Source of the DNA: Pukyongia salina
Lineage (GTDB): Bacteria > Bacteroidota > Bacteroidia > Flavobacteriales > Flavobacteriaceae
Direction: 5' to 3'
Assembly (NCBI RefSeq): GCF_002966125.1
Contig: NZ_CP027062.1
Coordinates: forward strand, 992,001-1,056,000
DNA length: 64,000 nucleotides
Notes under the pieces: model-generated
Seen by the model: the letters and a program-made list of their open reading frames with translations, nothing else
Told to the model about the DNA's origin: nothing
Database searches by the model: none
Part shown: piece after piece, positions 44,807 to 54,184 of the stretch
Layout: the number at the start of each line of letters is the position of its first letter
Position numbering within the stretch: position 1 is the stretch's first letter
Translations under genes and position numbers: made by a program

Positions 44807-45664
44807 ATGATAAAGTCCATGACCGGTTACGGTAAAAGTGTAATAGAATTACCTACAAAGAAAATTACCGTAGAAATAAAATCACTGAATAGTAAAAATA
44901 TGGACCTCAACGCAAGAGTTCCATCTGCCTATCGTGAGAAAGAATTAATGCTGCGTAATCGAATTTCAAAATCGCTTTCCAGGGGAAAAGTGGATTTCAA
45001 CTTATACGTAGAATTAACCGGCGAATCTACCAATTCTGTAGTAAACGAATCTGTGGTTAAGCAATATATGGGCCAACTTTCTGAAATAGCCGACGGGGAC
45101 GCAACAGACCTGCTGAAAATGGCTATCCGTCTACCCGATGCATTAAAAACCGAAAGAGAAGAGATAGACGAAACCGAATTCAATAAAATAGTAGAAGCGG
45201 TCGATCAGGCCCTTGAAGCTATTAACAAATATCGTGCAAGTGAAGGTAATGCGCTCGAAACCGAATTTCTCCAGAGAGTAGTAAATATTGATGCTCTTTT
45301 GGCAGAAGTGATCGAGATGGACCCACAGCGAATAGAGAACGTAAAGGATAGGTTACGGAAAGCGATTTCCGAATTAAAGGAAAGTGTGGATGAGAATAGA
45401 TTTGAGCAGGAACTTATCTACTATCTCGAAAAATACGATATCACCGAAGAGCAGGTGAGGCTGAAAAATCATTTAGACTATTTTAAGGAAACCTTAGAGA
45501 ACCATACGTCGAACGGAAAAAAACTAGGGTTTATTTCCCAGGAAATTGGACGTGAGATCAATACAATTGGAAGCAAAGCGAACTATGCTCCTATGCAGCA
45601 GCTGGTCGTTCAGATGAAGGACGAATTGGAAAAGATCAAGGAACAAGCGTTAAATGTGCTGTAA
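44807..45664 (+). CDS. YicC/YloC family endoribonuclease
   Basis: From ATG 44807 the protein is 285 residues, opening IKSMTGYGK, the family hallmark, with EIKSLNSKNMDLNARVPS and the C-terminal DUF1732 part (SQEIGREINTIGSKANYAPMQQLVVQMKDELEKIKEQALNVL). YicC-type proteins are single-strand endoribonucleases that act on small RNAs and mRNAs. Its stop codon overlaps the gmk start by one base (TAATG), so yicC-gmk-nadD form one unit. Confidence 0.9.
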   Translation: MIKSMTGYGKSVIELPTKKITVEIKSLNSKNMDLNARVPSAYREKELMLRNRISKSLSRGKVDFNLYVELTGESTNSVVNESVVKQYMGQLSEIADGDATDLLKMAIRLPDALKTEREEIDETEFNKIVEAVDQALEAINKYRASEGNALETEFLQRVVNIDALLAEVIEMDPQRIENVKDRLRKAISELKESVDENRFEQELIYYLEKYDITEEQVRLKNHLDYFKETLENHTSNGKKLGFISQEIGREINTIGSKANYAPMQQLVVQMKDELEKIKEQALNVL

Positions 45665-46275
45665 TGAAAGGCGGAAAACTCATAGTGTTTTCGGCACCCT
45701 CCGGAAGTGGTAAGACAACCATCGTGAGGCATTTACTCAAGCAGGATCATTTAAATCTTGCTTTTTCAGTTTCTGCTACATCCAGGCAGCCAAGAGGTGC
45801 CGAAAAAGAAGGAGAAGATTATTATTTCATTTCTACTGAAGAGTTCAAAAAACATATAAAAAACAACGATTTTCTCGAGTGGGAAGAGGTGTACCGGGAT
45901 AATTTCTACGGAACCTTGCAATCTGAAGTTAACAGATTATGGGCGATGGGCAAGAACGTGATCTTCGATATAGATGTGGTTGGCGGGCTTCGTATTAAGA
46001 AAAAATATCCCGAAAAGACCCTGGCAGTATTTGTAGAGCCCCCAAGTGTTGAGGAATTAAAGATCCGTCTAAAAAAAAGAAAGACTGAAGACGACCAAAA
46101 GATAAATATGAGGATCGCCAAGGCTTCCATTGAAATGGCCACGGCTCCACAATTTGATCATGTGATCGTGAATGATAATCTGGATGACGCCCTAAAACAA
46201 GCCGAAACTCTGGTGTTGAAACATATCTCGTCTAATACAGATCCTGAAACAGTTAAAGAAGATTCAGAAGAATAA
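45664..46275 (+). CDS. gmk: guanylate kinase
   Basis: This 203-residue enzyme converts GMP to GDP. It has the P-loop APSGSGKTTI at residues 10-19, the GMP-binding TSRQPRGAEKEGEDYYFIS, EWEEVYRDNFYGT, and FDIDVVGG. It overlaps yicC by one base and precedes nadD by 3 bases. Confidence 0.95.
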   Translation: MKGGKLIVFSAPSGSGKTTIVRHLLKQDHLNLAFSVSATSRQPRGAEKEGEDYYFISTEEFKKHIKNNDFLEWEEVYRDNFYGTLQSEVNRLWAMGKNVIFDIDVVGGLRIKKKYPEKTLAVFVEPPSVEELKIRLKKRKTEDDQKINMRIAKASIEMATAPQFDHVIVNDNLDDALKQAETLVLKHISSNTDPETVKEDSEE

Positions 46276-46278
46276 ATA

Positions 46279-46869
46279 ATGAGGGGAAGCAAGAAAATCG
46301 GATTGTACTTCGGAACTTTTAACCCTATTCATGTTGGCCATCTTACCATTGCCAATTATATGGTGGAATTTAGCGATCTGGACGAAGTCTGGTTAGTGGT
46401 CACGCCCCACAATCCACACAAAAAGAAAAACTCCCTCCTGGACGACGTTCATCGTCTTACCATGGTGCGCATTGCAGTAGAGGATTATCCTAAACTTAAA
46501 GCGAGTTCTATCGAATTCGATCTGCCCCAGCCCAATTATACGGTCAATACACTTGCCCATTTGGAAGAAAAGTATCCAGAATATAATTTCTGCCTAATCA
46601 TGGGAGAAGATAACTTGAAGAGTTTTCATAAGTGGAAAAACTACGAAGTAATTTTGGATCGATATGCTATTTATGTCTATCCGCGTATTTCGGAAGGCAG
46701 GACAGAATCCCAATTTATAGATCATCCCGCCATATCCCTGGTCGAGGCACCTATAATGGAACTTTCATCTACTTTTATTAGAAACGCCATTAAGAAAAAT
46801 AAGAATATCCGACCCATGTTGCCGGATGCGGTCTGGAAATATCTGGACGAGATGAATTTCTACCGATAA
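46279..46869 (+). CDS. nadD: nicotinate-nucleotide adenylyltransferase
   Basis: This 196-residue enzyme makes deamido-NAD from nicotinate mononucleotide and ATP. It has the nucleotidyltransferase motif GTFNPIHVGH (HxGH) at residues 11-20, MGEDNLKSFHKWKNY, and the ATP-binding SSTFIRNAIKKNKNIRPMLP. It is the last gene of the yicC-gmk-nadD unit and is followed by a hairpin. Confidence 0.93.
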   Translation: MRGSKKIGLYFGTFNPIHVGHLTIANYMVEFSDLDEVWLVVTPHNPHKKKNSLLDDVHRLTMVRIAVEDYPKLKASSIEFDLPQPNYTVNTLAHLEEKYPEYNFCLIMGEDNLKSFHKWKNYEVILDRYAIYVYPRISEGRTESQFIDHPAISLVEAPIMELSSTFIRNAIKKNKNIRPMLPDAVWKYLDEMNFYR

Positions 46870-46874
46870 AGAAA

Positions 46875-46913
46875 AACCGCCCCAACAACCCGAAGAATGG
46901 GTGCGAGGCGGTT
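46875..46913 (+). terminator. long-loop hairpin after nadD
   Basis: AACCGCC (46875-46881) pairs with GGCGGTT (46907-46913), with a possible inner CCC/GGG pairing. There is no T run after the stem, so terminator function is uncertain. Confidence 0.4.
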
Positions 46914-46965
46914 CATAACCAACCAAAAAAATCGTTGTTCCGGCTCTTGGTGAGCCTATATTGAT

Positions 46966-47883
46966 TTAAAACTTACTAATCTTTATCATTTCCTTTTCGA
47001 TATCTTTTTTCGATTTACGCAGCTTTCCATCCGTATTCTTATACTGAATATATCCTTTTCCTGTAAATCGATAAACGGTTCCTGAAAACTCGTGAAACAG
47101 TTCTATCGTATGATCATTAATAACGGTCAATTGGAAGTATTCATTGCCCATAAAATCATAATCAAGTGTTAAATATTTCAGGTAAGGATCCCCCGGCACG
47201 TCATCCACATTATAGATCCCGGTATAATCCCAGTATATAGAATTAATATTCATTCCATTAGGGTCTTCCGAACTTTGGAAATTCCCATTTCCACCACCCG
47301 GCAGGAACTGCAGGTAGTTTTCATAATCGAATTCGTTAGGCTCACCATACGGACTCGTATAGGTCTTTTCCCATGCTACATATTCTTGTATAAAATAATG
47401 TATGTTATCGTAGAATAAAGCATCATAGTTAAAGGTGTTTCTCTGATATCCAACCAGTATATACGAAAGCTGTAAGGGCGGGTAATACAATTCGATCTCG
47501 TTGTTATTGAGCTGAGTCACTTCGAAGGAGTAAAATCCGTCGATATCATGCGAGATGTCTAACTCAATATTATGCGTGTTATAAAACCCTACATCAATTC
47601 CGAAGCCATATCCCTGAGCACCTATGCCAACCAGGTTATTATTGGCATACATTGTTCCATTCTGAAAGGAAACAGTAAATGCCTTCTGCATAAATGGAAT
47701 ATATCCGTTACCCGAACTGCGATCTATATCCACATACCATAATTCGTAAGAGGAAACTAGTTCACCCAACGTAATAGATGGTACAGGATCCACATACGGA
47801 TCTTCTACAACTACTTCGGTATAACACGAAGTAAACATCAGCGCCACAATGGCTGCTCCTAAAAATAGTTTTACTTTCTTCAT
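46966..47883 (-). CDS. lipoprotein of unknown function (not NadD)
   Basis: This 305-residue lipoprotein has lipobox FTSC at Cys20 and a mature part of aromatic and Asn-rich beta strands (for example SYELWYVDIDRSSGNGYIPF, NDHTIELFHEFSGTVYRFTGKG), ending in a basic tail. Such proteins sit next to nadD in related genomes and, to my recollection, are sometimes mislabelled as nicotinate mononucleotide adenylyltransferase; there is no HxGH motif here. The function is unknown. It converges with nadD and diverges from gpsA. Confidence 0.7.
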   Translation of the reverse strand: MKKVKLFLGAAIVALMFTSCYTEVVVEDPYVDPVPSITLGELVSSYELWYVDIDRSSGNGYIPFMQKAFTVSFQNGTMYANNNLVGIGAQGYGFGIDVGFYNTHNIELDISHDIDGFYSFEVTQLNNNEIELYYPPLQLSYILVGYQRNTFNYDALFYDNIHYFIQEYVAWEKTYTSPYGEPNEFDYENYLQFLPGGGNGNFQSSEDPNGMNINSIYWDYTGIYNVDDVPGDPYLKYLTLDYDFMGNEYFQLTVINDHTIELFHEFSGTVYRFTGKGYIQYKNTDGKLRKSKKDIEKEMIKISKF

Positions 47884-47981
47884 AACTTCGGGTTTTAATA
47901 ATTCTCTTAGGAAAACTCTAAAAGCATGCCAAAGTTGTAACTATCTGTTTTCCTGCTATTTACAATGTGTTTATAATTCTG

Positions 47982-47989
47982 TACTTTTG
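47982..47989 (+). promoter_or_regulatory. -7 promoter element of gpsA
   Basis: TACTTTTG, an exact TAnnTTTG match, lies 19 bases before ATG 48009. Confidence 0.45.
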
Positions 47990-48008
47990 AAATCACTAAT
48001 AATCTCAG

Positions 48009-49013
48009 ATGTCTGATACACCTAAATTTGCTGTTTTTGGAGGAGGAAGCTGGGCTACGGCCATCGTGAAAATGCTTTGCGAAAACCTCGCTGAAGTTGG
48101 CTGGTATATGCGTAGCGTTTATGCGTTGGAACACATTAAAAAGGAGCAGCATAATCCTAATTATTTAAGCTCGATCGAGTTCAATACAGACCAGCTTAGA
48201 TTGAGTAATGATATCAACGAAATGGTAACATATGCGGATTACCTCATCTTTGTGATCCCATCCGCCTTTGTAGAGAACGAACTAAAGAAATTAAAGGTTT
48301 CTCTGGAAGGAAAGATTATTTTTTCAGCAATAAAAGGAATTGTTCCTGAAAGTAGCCTCATTGTTGGAGATCATTTTTTCACTCATTATAACATCCCCTT
48401 TAAAGATATAGGTGTTATTACCGGACCATGTCATGCAGAAGAAGTAGCCATGGAAAGGCTTTCCTATCTAACTATAGCCTGTGCAGATGAAGAAAAGGCC
48501 GAACTTGTAGCGTCAAAATTACGCTGCGAATATATTAAGACCACCACCAGTGACGATATCATTGGGACCGAATACGCTGCCATGCTCAAGAATATCTACG
48601 CGCTTGCTGCCGGTATCGCCCATGGCCTGGGATATGGTGATAATTTCCAAAGCGTTTTAATGAGTAACGCCATTAGGGAAATGAAACGCTATGTAAAAAA
48701 GGTCCATAAAATGAAACGTGATATTAACGGTTCGGCTTATTTGGGAGATCTGTTGGTAACCGGCTATTCAATTTTTAGCAGGAACAGGATGTTTGGTAAT
48801 ATGATAGGGAAAGGATATACAGTAAAAAGTGCGATGATGGAAATGAGTATGGTAGCCGAAGGATATTACGCGACTAAAAGTGCGTACCTGTTAAACCAGA
48901 AAAAAGGGAAAAAGAAAGCCAAAACACCTATTATAGATGCGGTTTACGAGATCCTTTATGAAGCCAAAAACCCGAAAAAGGTCTTTAAGAAACTTACCGA
49001 AAAATTAAACTGA
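48009..49013 (+). CDS. gpsA: glycerol-3-phosphate dehydrogenase, NAD(P)+
   Basis: This 334-residue enzyme makes glycerol-3-phosphate for phospholipid synthesis. It has the nucleotide loop FAVFGGGSWATAIVK, the IFSAIKGI and ITGPCHAEEVA motifs with the catalytic lysine region EYAAMLKNIYALAAGIAHGLGYGDN, and GSAYLGDLLVT. It is monocistronic with its own -7 box. Confidence 0.92.
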   Translation: MSDTPKFAVFGGGSWATAIVKMLCENLAEVGWYMRSVYALEHIKKEQHNPNYLSSIEFNTDQLRLSNDINEMVTYADYLIFVIPSAFVENELKKLKVSLEGKIIFSAIKGIVPESSLIVGDHFFTHYNIPFKDIGVITGPCHAEEVAMERLSYLTIACADEEKAELVASKLRCEYIKTTTSDDIIGTEYAAMLKNIYALAAGIAHGLGYGDNFQSVLMSNAIREMKRYVKKVHKMKRDINGSAYLGDLLVTGYSIFSRNRMFGNMIGKGYTVKSAMMEMSMVAEGYYATKSAYLLNQKKGKKKAKTPIIDAVYEILYEAKNPKKVFKKLTEKLN

Positions 49014-49136
49014 TCCCGAAATTAATCGTTTTCATCCCCCGAAATTGGCATTTTCTCTATTTACAATTTGAAAATCGACGTGATTTGTTGCCCTTTTAAC
49101 GAATCGTCCCGTAATTACTATGCTTTTCAATATTTT

Positions 49137-49156
49137 TTATGTTATTTTTAACATAA
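49137..49156 (+). repeat. AT-rich palindromic stem before the large cargo protein gene
   Basis: TTATGTTA (49137-49144) pairs perfectly with TAACATAA (49149-49156) around a TTTT loop, ending 31 bases before the start codon. It is a candidate operator or mRNA hairpin; it could equally be chance in an AT-rich spacer. Confidence 0.35.
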
Positions 49157-49187
49157 TCATATCAATTATAAATTTAAACGGAAGAAT

Positions 49188-52100
49188 ATGAAAAAAGTTA
49201 CTTTCTCGAACTGGAGAATGTTAATAACCTCACTGTTATTTGCATCCTTCGGTTTATTTATGCAAACGGAGGCGACGGGTCAAAATCCCGGCTGTGCTCC
49301 AACTGTTGGATTTCCCGATCCTCCGGCAGGTTTAGCTTGTCCAGGGGTAATGACCCCAGCGGTGATCTGGGAAGAAACCTTCGATTCAGGATTCGGAGTA
49401 TTTACCGAAGATCCGGTACCAGTGGGTGCAAATGATCTAACTATCAGTACCAACGGAGATACTCCGTCTTCCGGTACTGGTTCTGAATGTAATCCGGAAG
49501 GAATGTCCGGCCCGGAATATGTATTTCTTGAAGGGTCCTTTACACTCGCCGGAGAAACTCATTGTATGAGTACAACTGTCGACCTAACGGCCGAAGCTGC
49601 ACCTTTATACCTATCTTTCTGGTACTACATGTTTGGAGACAACATTGGAGACCTGATTATCAATGTAAATGGAACTCAGGAGTTTATCGCTACTGGACAA
49701 ATGCAAACAAGCCAGACCGATCCTTGGTTACAAGGCGAAGTAGACCTTAGCGCTTACGCAGGCTTGATGGTAACAATTCAGGTATGTATGACCGAAGGTA
49801 ATGGAGCTATCTCTACTTTCGAATCTGATACTTCCATTGACCATATGCAGATCTTTAATTGTGCTCTGCCTCCTCCAATTATCAACTGTCCAATGGATGT
49901 TGTGACAAGTAACGATCCGGGGCTGTGTACAGCTCAGGTTTCATTCTCCGACGCTGTTGCGATAGATCCGGATGGCGGACCGGTAACTGTGATGCAAACC
50001 ATGGGGCCACCATCAGGAAGTGATTTCCCGGTAGGGGTTACCGTTATAGAATTTACAGCTACTGATGATGAGGGAGATACTTCCACTTGTCAATTCACTA
50101 TTACAGTAGAAGATAACGAAATTCCTATAGTAACCTGTCCTGCAGATATAGTAACGGATAACGATCCGGGTATTTGTGGTGCGGTTGTTACCTACCCTAA
50201 TCCAACAGTAATGGATAACTGTTTTATGGGCGGTGGAATTGTTGTGGATGAACTTTCAACCCTATATGCAGGAGGAAATGGTCTGGGAGCGAACGCTACC
50301 GTTTATTTCGATGCAACCGTTGCTGGAAATTCGCTCACGTTGAATGAGATCGATATAAATACCGATGCTGCCGCAGGAGTGACAGTGAACGCAGATATCT
50401 ACCTCATCGCCGGCGGTACTTACTCTGGTAACGAAACGAATCCAGGAGCATGGGGTGCCGTTGCATCTACTGCATCCGGACCCTCAGCAGACACAAACAA
50501 TCCTACAACACTGGTATTAACAACACCTCTTACATTAAACGCTAACACTACGTATGCAGTGGCAGTGTTTATGGATCAGTCTGTTAATTATACTAACGGT
50601 AATGGTACTAACGAGCAATATTCTAATGCCGATATTACCTTAGATCTTGGATCTGCTACTTCTGGTTTATTTACAGGATCTGTTTTCAGCCCACGGGTAT
50701 GGAACGGAGCAGTTCGATATGAGTATAATGCGTCTAATGCGCCTTACACGGTCATCACCGGATTCCCTTCTGGAGATGTATTCCCTGTGGGAACAACTCT
50801 TACGACGCTGGAGTACACAGATGCAGGTGGAAACGCTGTACAATGTACTTTCAATGTTACTGTAAACGACGTAGAAGCGCCAACTGTAACTTGCGTAGGT
50901 TCTGCTGGCACAGTTAATGTTTCTGAAGATTTCGACGCCGGATTACCAGCCGGATGGAGTACTGTGATCAACACAGGTACCTGCGACTGGGAAAATGGAA
51001 CCGATCTTCCAACTGGAGACGACTTTACTACACCGGCCATGTTCTTTGATGATGATGCCTGTGGTTCAGGAGCTCCGGCGAGTAATGTGTCTCTACTATC
51101 CGATGTATATGATACTTCGGGGGGTGCTACCGTAACTCTGGGTTATGATGTTGCCTTCCAGGAAGCTGGAGGTGGATCGACCGGAACAGTAGAAGTTTGG
51201 GACGGAGCTGCATGGCAACAAGTTGCCCTATATAATGTAGATCTTGATCCGGATATTCAAACCGAATCTATCGATATTACTGCATATTCTAATGCTGCCC
51301 TTCAGGTTCGTTGGACTTTCGACGACAACGGCGGCGCATGGGGATGGCACTATGGAGTAGATAATTTCTCATTAGACTATGATATAGCTGCTGCACCATT
51401 TGACGTTGTTCTTGATGCCAATGGTATGGCTTCAGTTCCTGCAACAGACCTTGTAATAGGATGGGATGATAACTGTGGCGCTGGTGGTGTAACAATTTCC
51501 GGTGGCGGTGGCGGCATGCCATCAACTCTTGCTACTACATTAGCAGGTGGTAATGGAAACTTCGGAAACATGTTCGATATCAACGCCTTGAACGAGGTGA
51601 CAATCCAGTCCTTCGATATTCATGGTGATACGGGTGCGACTTTCGATGTGGAAGTATATGCCAAGTCCGGAACATGGGTTGGATCTGAAGATAATCCTGG
51701 AGCATGGACCTTAATTGGAACAGCCCCCGGAGTTGTATCTAATGGTGATGGAGTTGTTACTCCATTAAACCTCACACTTAATTATGTTATCCCGGCTGGA
51801 GAAACTCATGCGTTCTATGTAACGCCAACAGATTTCTCAACCGGTGGATTTAATTATACCAATGGAACAGCAACCGGTAATGTCTTTGCATCCGATGCCA
51901 ACATCGAGTTCTTAGAAGGAGCGGGTAAAAATTATCCGTTTACGGGTACTACATTCCAGCCTCGTGTATTCAACGGAAACATTCTGTATGAAACAGGATC
52001 TGGTGGTGGTGGAATGGTGATAGACTTCACCTGTGATGACCTTGGAATAACAGAGGTAACCATCTTTGCTACAGATGCTGCTGGAAACGAATCGTCATGT

Positions 52101-53708
52101 ACGGCAATTGTAAATGTTATAGACGAAACTCCTCCGGTATTAGTATGCCAGGACGTAACGATAGAACTAGGACCAGACGGTACTGCCGATATCAACCCGG
52201 AAGACCTGTTGGCTAACTCACCATCTACTTATGATGTAGTGACTATTAGTAGTGATAACCAATCCGGTACGGAAGGATTTACAGATCTTACTGTTCCTGT
52301 TACAGCTGCTGAGGTTGTAAGTTTCGATTGGGATTATACTACGCCTGACGGCCCGGCTTTCGATAGCTTTGGATACTTATTGAATGGTGTCTATACAGAG
52401 CTTACCGATCCTCTTGGTGCCTTACAACAAAGTGGAAACAGTGGCCCGATCAATCTGGCCCCTGGAGATGTGTTCGGTTTCCGATCGTACTCTCTTGACG
52501 GACTCTTTGGAGCCTGTACCACTACAGTAAGTAACTTTGTACCTGGATTCAACGGACAGTTCGATCCGGCTAACTGGACAGTAACCCTTACCAACTCTGA
52601 TGGAGATGCATTCTTCGTAGAGATCCCTGGAGGACCACTATCCTTTGACGCCTGTGGTATTACAGTACTAGCGGTAGATATCACCGAGGTAACTTGTGAC
52701 GACATCGGAACAGATTACGATGAGACGATCACGATCACTAACCCTGCCTTGATGTCTTCTAACGTATTCTCTTTCACCGGAACACCCACAGGAGCTACAG
52801 CAGATGCTGTCCTTGAGGTAATGACCTTTGGTGATATTGATGGAACAGGAGCTAACGAGGAGATGTGGACTATCACCGACGAGGACTCTAACGTTACAGG
52901 TACTATTGGTGCCACTGGTTCATTTGCCGATCAGTGTAATACAACCCTTACAGAGACCTTTATGATCCCTGCAGCCATGATCGATGCCTGGGCAGCAGAC
53001 GGACAGATAGATTTCACCGGTACCGATGTAGCCGGAAACATAAACACCGTACTTTGTGGTGGCGACTTCCTATCATTACGATTAATGTATTCAACTGGAG
53101 GAAACCTAACCGCAACGGTATTTGCTTCCGATGCTAGTGGTAACCTGGCGGCTTGTCAGTCTATGATCACGGTAGTTGATGCCCTGGCACCAGAGGTGAC
53201 CTGTCCGGCAGACCAAACCGTAGATCCAGGACCAGGTAACCTGTTCTACACCGTTCCAGATTACTGGGCAGGTGGAGATGCAACAGCAGCAGACAACTGT
53301 ACCGATCCGGTAACAGTCTTCTCACAAGATCCTCCAGCTGGTTCACAGCTTCCTGACGGGGTGTACACAGTAACACTATGTGCTACCGACGAATATGGAA
53401 ACGAAGGATGTTGTACATTCGAGCTCACCGTAGAGAGTATTCTTGGTGCAGCAGACAATGAACTGGGAAGCGCCATTAGTATGTATCCAAATCCAGCAGC
53501 AGAGCAAGTAACTCTTGCCAATGGATCGAACATCCTACTGGATAGCGCAGTGATCTATGATATGAATGGCAAACTGGTAAATACCATCGACCTTCGCAAT
53601 ATGGGAAGTGAAATGGTGATCGATGTATCTCAACTGGCATCTGGAGTCTATATGGTTCAGATAGCAGGTGAAGAATCGACAACAGTGAAGCGATTGATAA
53701 AAGAATAA
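49188..53708 (+). CDS. giant HYR-domain surface protein with T9SS type A sorting signal
   Basis: This 1506-residue exported protein has a signal peptide (to about residue 32), then a MAM/jelly-roll-like domain (about 40-225), HYR beta-sandwiches with the VTCPADI-xDNDPGICGAVVTYPNPTVMDNC pattern, a second jelly-roll-like domain near 580-730, more HYR modules, and a final T9SS type A domain (MYPNPAAEQVTLANGS to VKRLIKE, from about residue 1425). Two similar modules of about 160 residues (around 350-510 and 775-930; NPGAW, then PRV[WF]NG) are inserted inside HYR domains. Such proteins are secreted by the type IX system and act as adhesins or surface fibres; no catalytic motif is seen. The porZ gene in this window serves the same system. 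Confidence 0.88.
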   Translation: MKKVTFSNWRMLITSLLFASFGLFMQTEATGQNPGCAPTVGFPDPPAGLACPGVMTPAVIWEETFDSGFGVFTEDPVPVGANDLTISTNGDTPSSGTGSECNPEGMSGPEYVFLEGSFTLAGETHCMSTTVDLTAEAAPLYLSFWYYMFGDNIGDLIINVNGTQEFIATGQMQTSQTDPWLQGEVDLSAYAGLMVTIQVCMTEGNGAISTFESDTSIDHMQIFNCALPPPIINCPMDVVTSNDPGLCTAQVSFSDAVAIDPDGGPVTVMQTMGPPSGSDFPVGVTVIEFTATDDEGDTSTCQFTITVEDNEIPIVTCPADIVTDNDPGICGAVVTYPNPTVMDNCFMGGGIVVDELSTLYAGGNGLGANATVYFDATVAGNSLTLNEIDINTDAAAGVTVNADIYLIAGGTYSGNETNPGAWGAVASTASGPSADTNNPTTLVLTTPLTLNANTTYAVAVFMDQSVNYTNGNGTNEQYSNADITLDLGSATSGLFTGSVFSPRVWNGAVRYEYNASNAPYTVITGFPSGDVFPVGTTLTTLEYTDAGGNAVQCTFNVTVNDVEAPTVTCVGSAGTVNVSEDFDAGLPAGWSTVINTGTCDWENGTDLPTGDDFTTPAMFFDDDACGSGAPASNVSLLSDVYDTSGGATVTLGYDVAFQEAGGGSTGTVEVWDGAAWQQVALYNVDLDPDIQTESIDITAYSNAALQVRWTFDDNGGAWGWHYGVDNFSLDYDIAAAPFDVVLDANGMASVPATDLVIGWDDNCGAGGVTISGGGGGMPSTLATTLAGGNGNFGNMFDINALNEVTIQSFDIHGDTGATFDVEVYAKSGTWVGSEDNPGAWTLIGTAPGVVSNGDGVVTPLNLTLNYVIPAGETHAFYVTPTDFSTGGFNYTNGTATGNVFASDANIEFLEGAGKNYPFTGTTFQPRVFNGNILYETGSGGGGMVIDFTCDDLGITEVTIFATDAAGNESSCTAIVNVIDETPPVLVCQDVTIELGPDGTADINPEDLLANSPSTYDVVTISSDNQSGTEGFTDLTVPVTAAEVVSFDWDYTTPDGPAFDSFGYLLNGVYTELTDPLGALQQSGNSGPINLAPGDVFGFRSYSLDGLFGACTTTVSNFVPGFNGQFDPANWTVTLTNSDGDAFFVEIPGGPLSFDACGITVLAVDITEVTCDDIGTDYDETITITNPALMSSNVFSFTGTPTGATADAVLEVMTFGDIDGTGANEEMWTITDEDSNVTGTIGATGSFADQCNTTLTETFMIPAAMIDAWAADGQIDFTGTDVAGNINTVLCGGDFLSLRLMYSTGGNLTATVFASDASGNLAACQSMITVVDALAPEVTCPADQTVDPGPGNLFYTVPDYWAGGDATAADNCTDPVTVFSQDPPAGSQLPDGVYTVTLCATDEYGNEGCCTFELTVESILGAADNELGSAISMYPNPAAEQVTLANGSNILLDSAVIYDMNGKLVNTIDLRNMGSEMVIDVSQLASGVYMVQIAGEESTTVKRLIKE

Positions 53709-53735
53709 TCGAAAGATTATTTAACCAACCAAAAG

Positions 53736-53766
53736 AAAACCCCTTCCGTTTCCGGAAGGGGTTTTT
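53736..53766. terminator. bidirectional intrinsic terminator
   Basis: CCCCTTCCG (53740-53748) pairs with CGGAAGGGG (53753-53761) around a TTTC loop, extended by AAAA/TTTT, with a T run to 53766. It separates the cargo protein gene from the convergent minus-strand gene. Confidence 0.92.
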
Positions 53767-53785
53767 GATTTATATGTTTCTTTAA

Positions 53786-54181
53786 TTACCTGGCAAGGAC
53801 ACCCTGTTTATCCATAACAGGTAACTTCACACTATTGTCCTCAATAACCGAATGTGCCGGTAGCTCAAAACGCTTGTCGTAAAGTTTATTCCCGATGAAA
53901 TAAGTGATCGTAAAAAAATTATTCAATCGAAGTACACTGTCCTCAAGGAATTCGATCTTCGCATAAGCCTTAGAAGGCAACAGCGCTAAAGAGTGTCTCA
54001 TTGGAGCTGTTAGATCTTTGTCGTCGAATCCCTGAGAAACAATGAGTACAGATTCTAACGGCATCGAACCATCATTGATGATATAGGCGTTCCAATCGTT
54101 AGTATTGAAGTCCTGATTGAACTCTAGTACAGCAGCAATGTAGACGTCCTTAACTACGGGGATGTCTATGTCTTTACGCAT
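53786..54181 (-). CDS. conserved hypothetical protein after pheS
   Basis: This 131-residue cytosolic-looking protein starts MRKDIDIPVVKDVYIAAVLEFN and consists of predicted beta strands (DWNAYIINDGSMPLESVLIVSQG, AYAKIEFLEDSVLRLNNFFTITYFI). No motif is recognised. It begins 3 bases after pheS and is cotranscribed with it, but has no synthetase feature itself. Confidence 0.65.
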   Translation of the reverse strand: MRKDIDIPVVKDVYIAAVLEFNQDFNTNDWNAYIINDGSMPLESVLIVSQGFDDKDLTAPMRHSLALLPSKAYAKIEFLEDSVLRLNNFFTITYFIGNKLYDKRFELPAHSVIEDNSVKLPVMDKQGVLAR

Positions 54182-54184
54182 TTT

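Noticed and set aside
46966-47883. Label as a second nicotinate-nucleotide adenylyltransferase by neighbourhood
   Set aside because: No HxGH or SSTxxR motif; it has a lipoprotein signal and beta-rich aromatic sequence.
50744-53682. Many minus-strand frames of 60-105 residues opposite the large cargo gene
   Set aside because: They arise from the repetitive coding strand and resemble no protein; the plus strand has one intact 1506-residue frame with signal peptide and T9SS domain.
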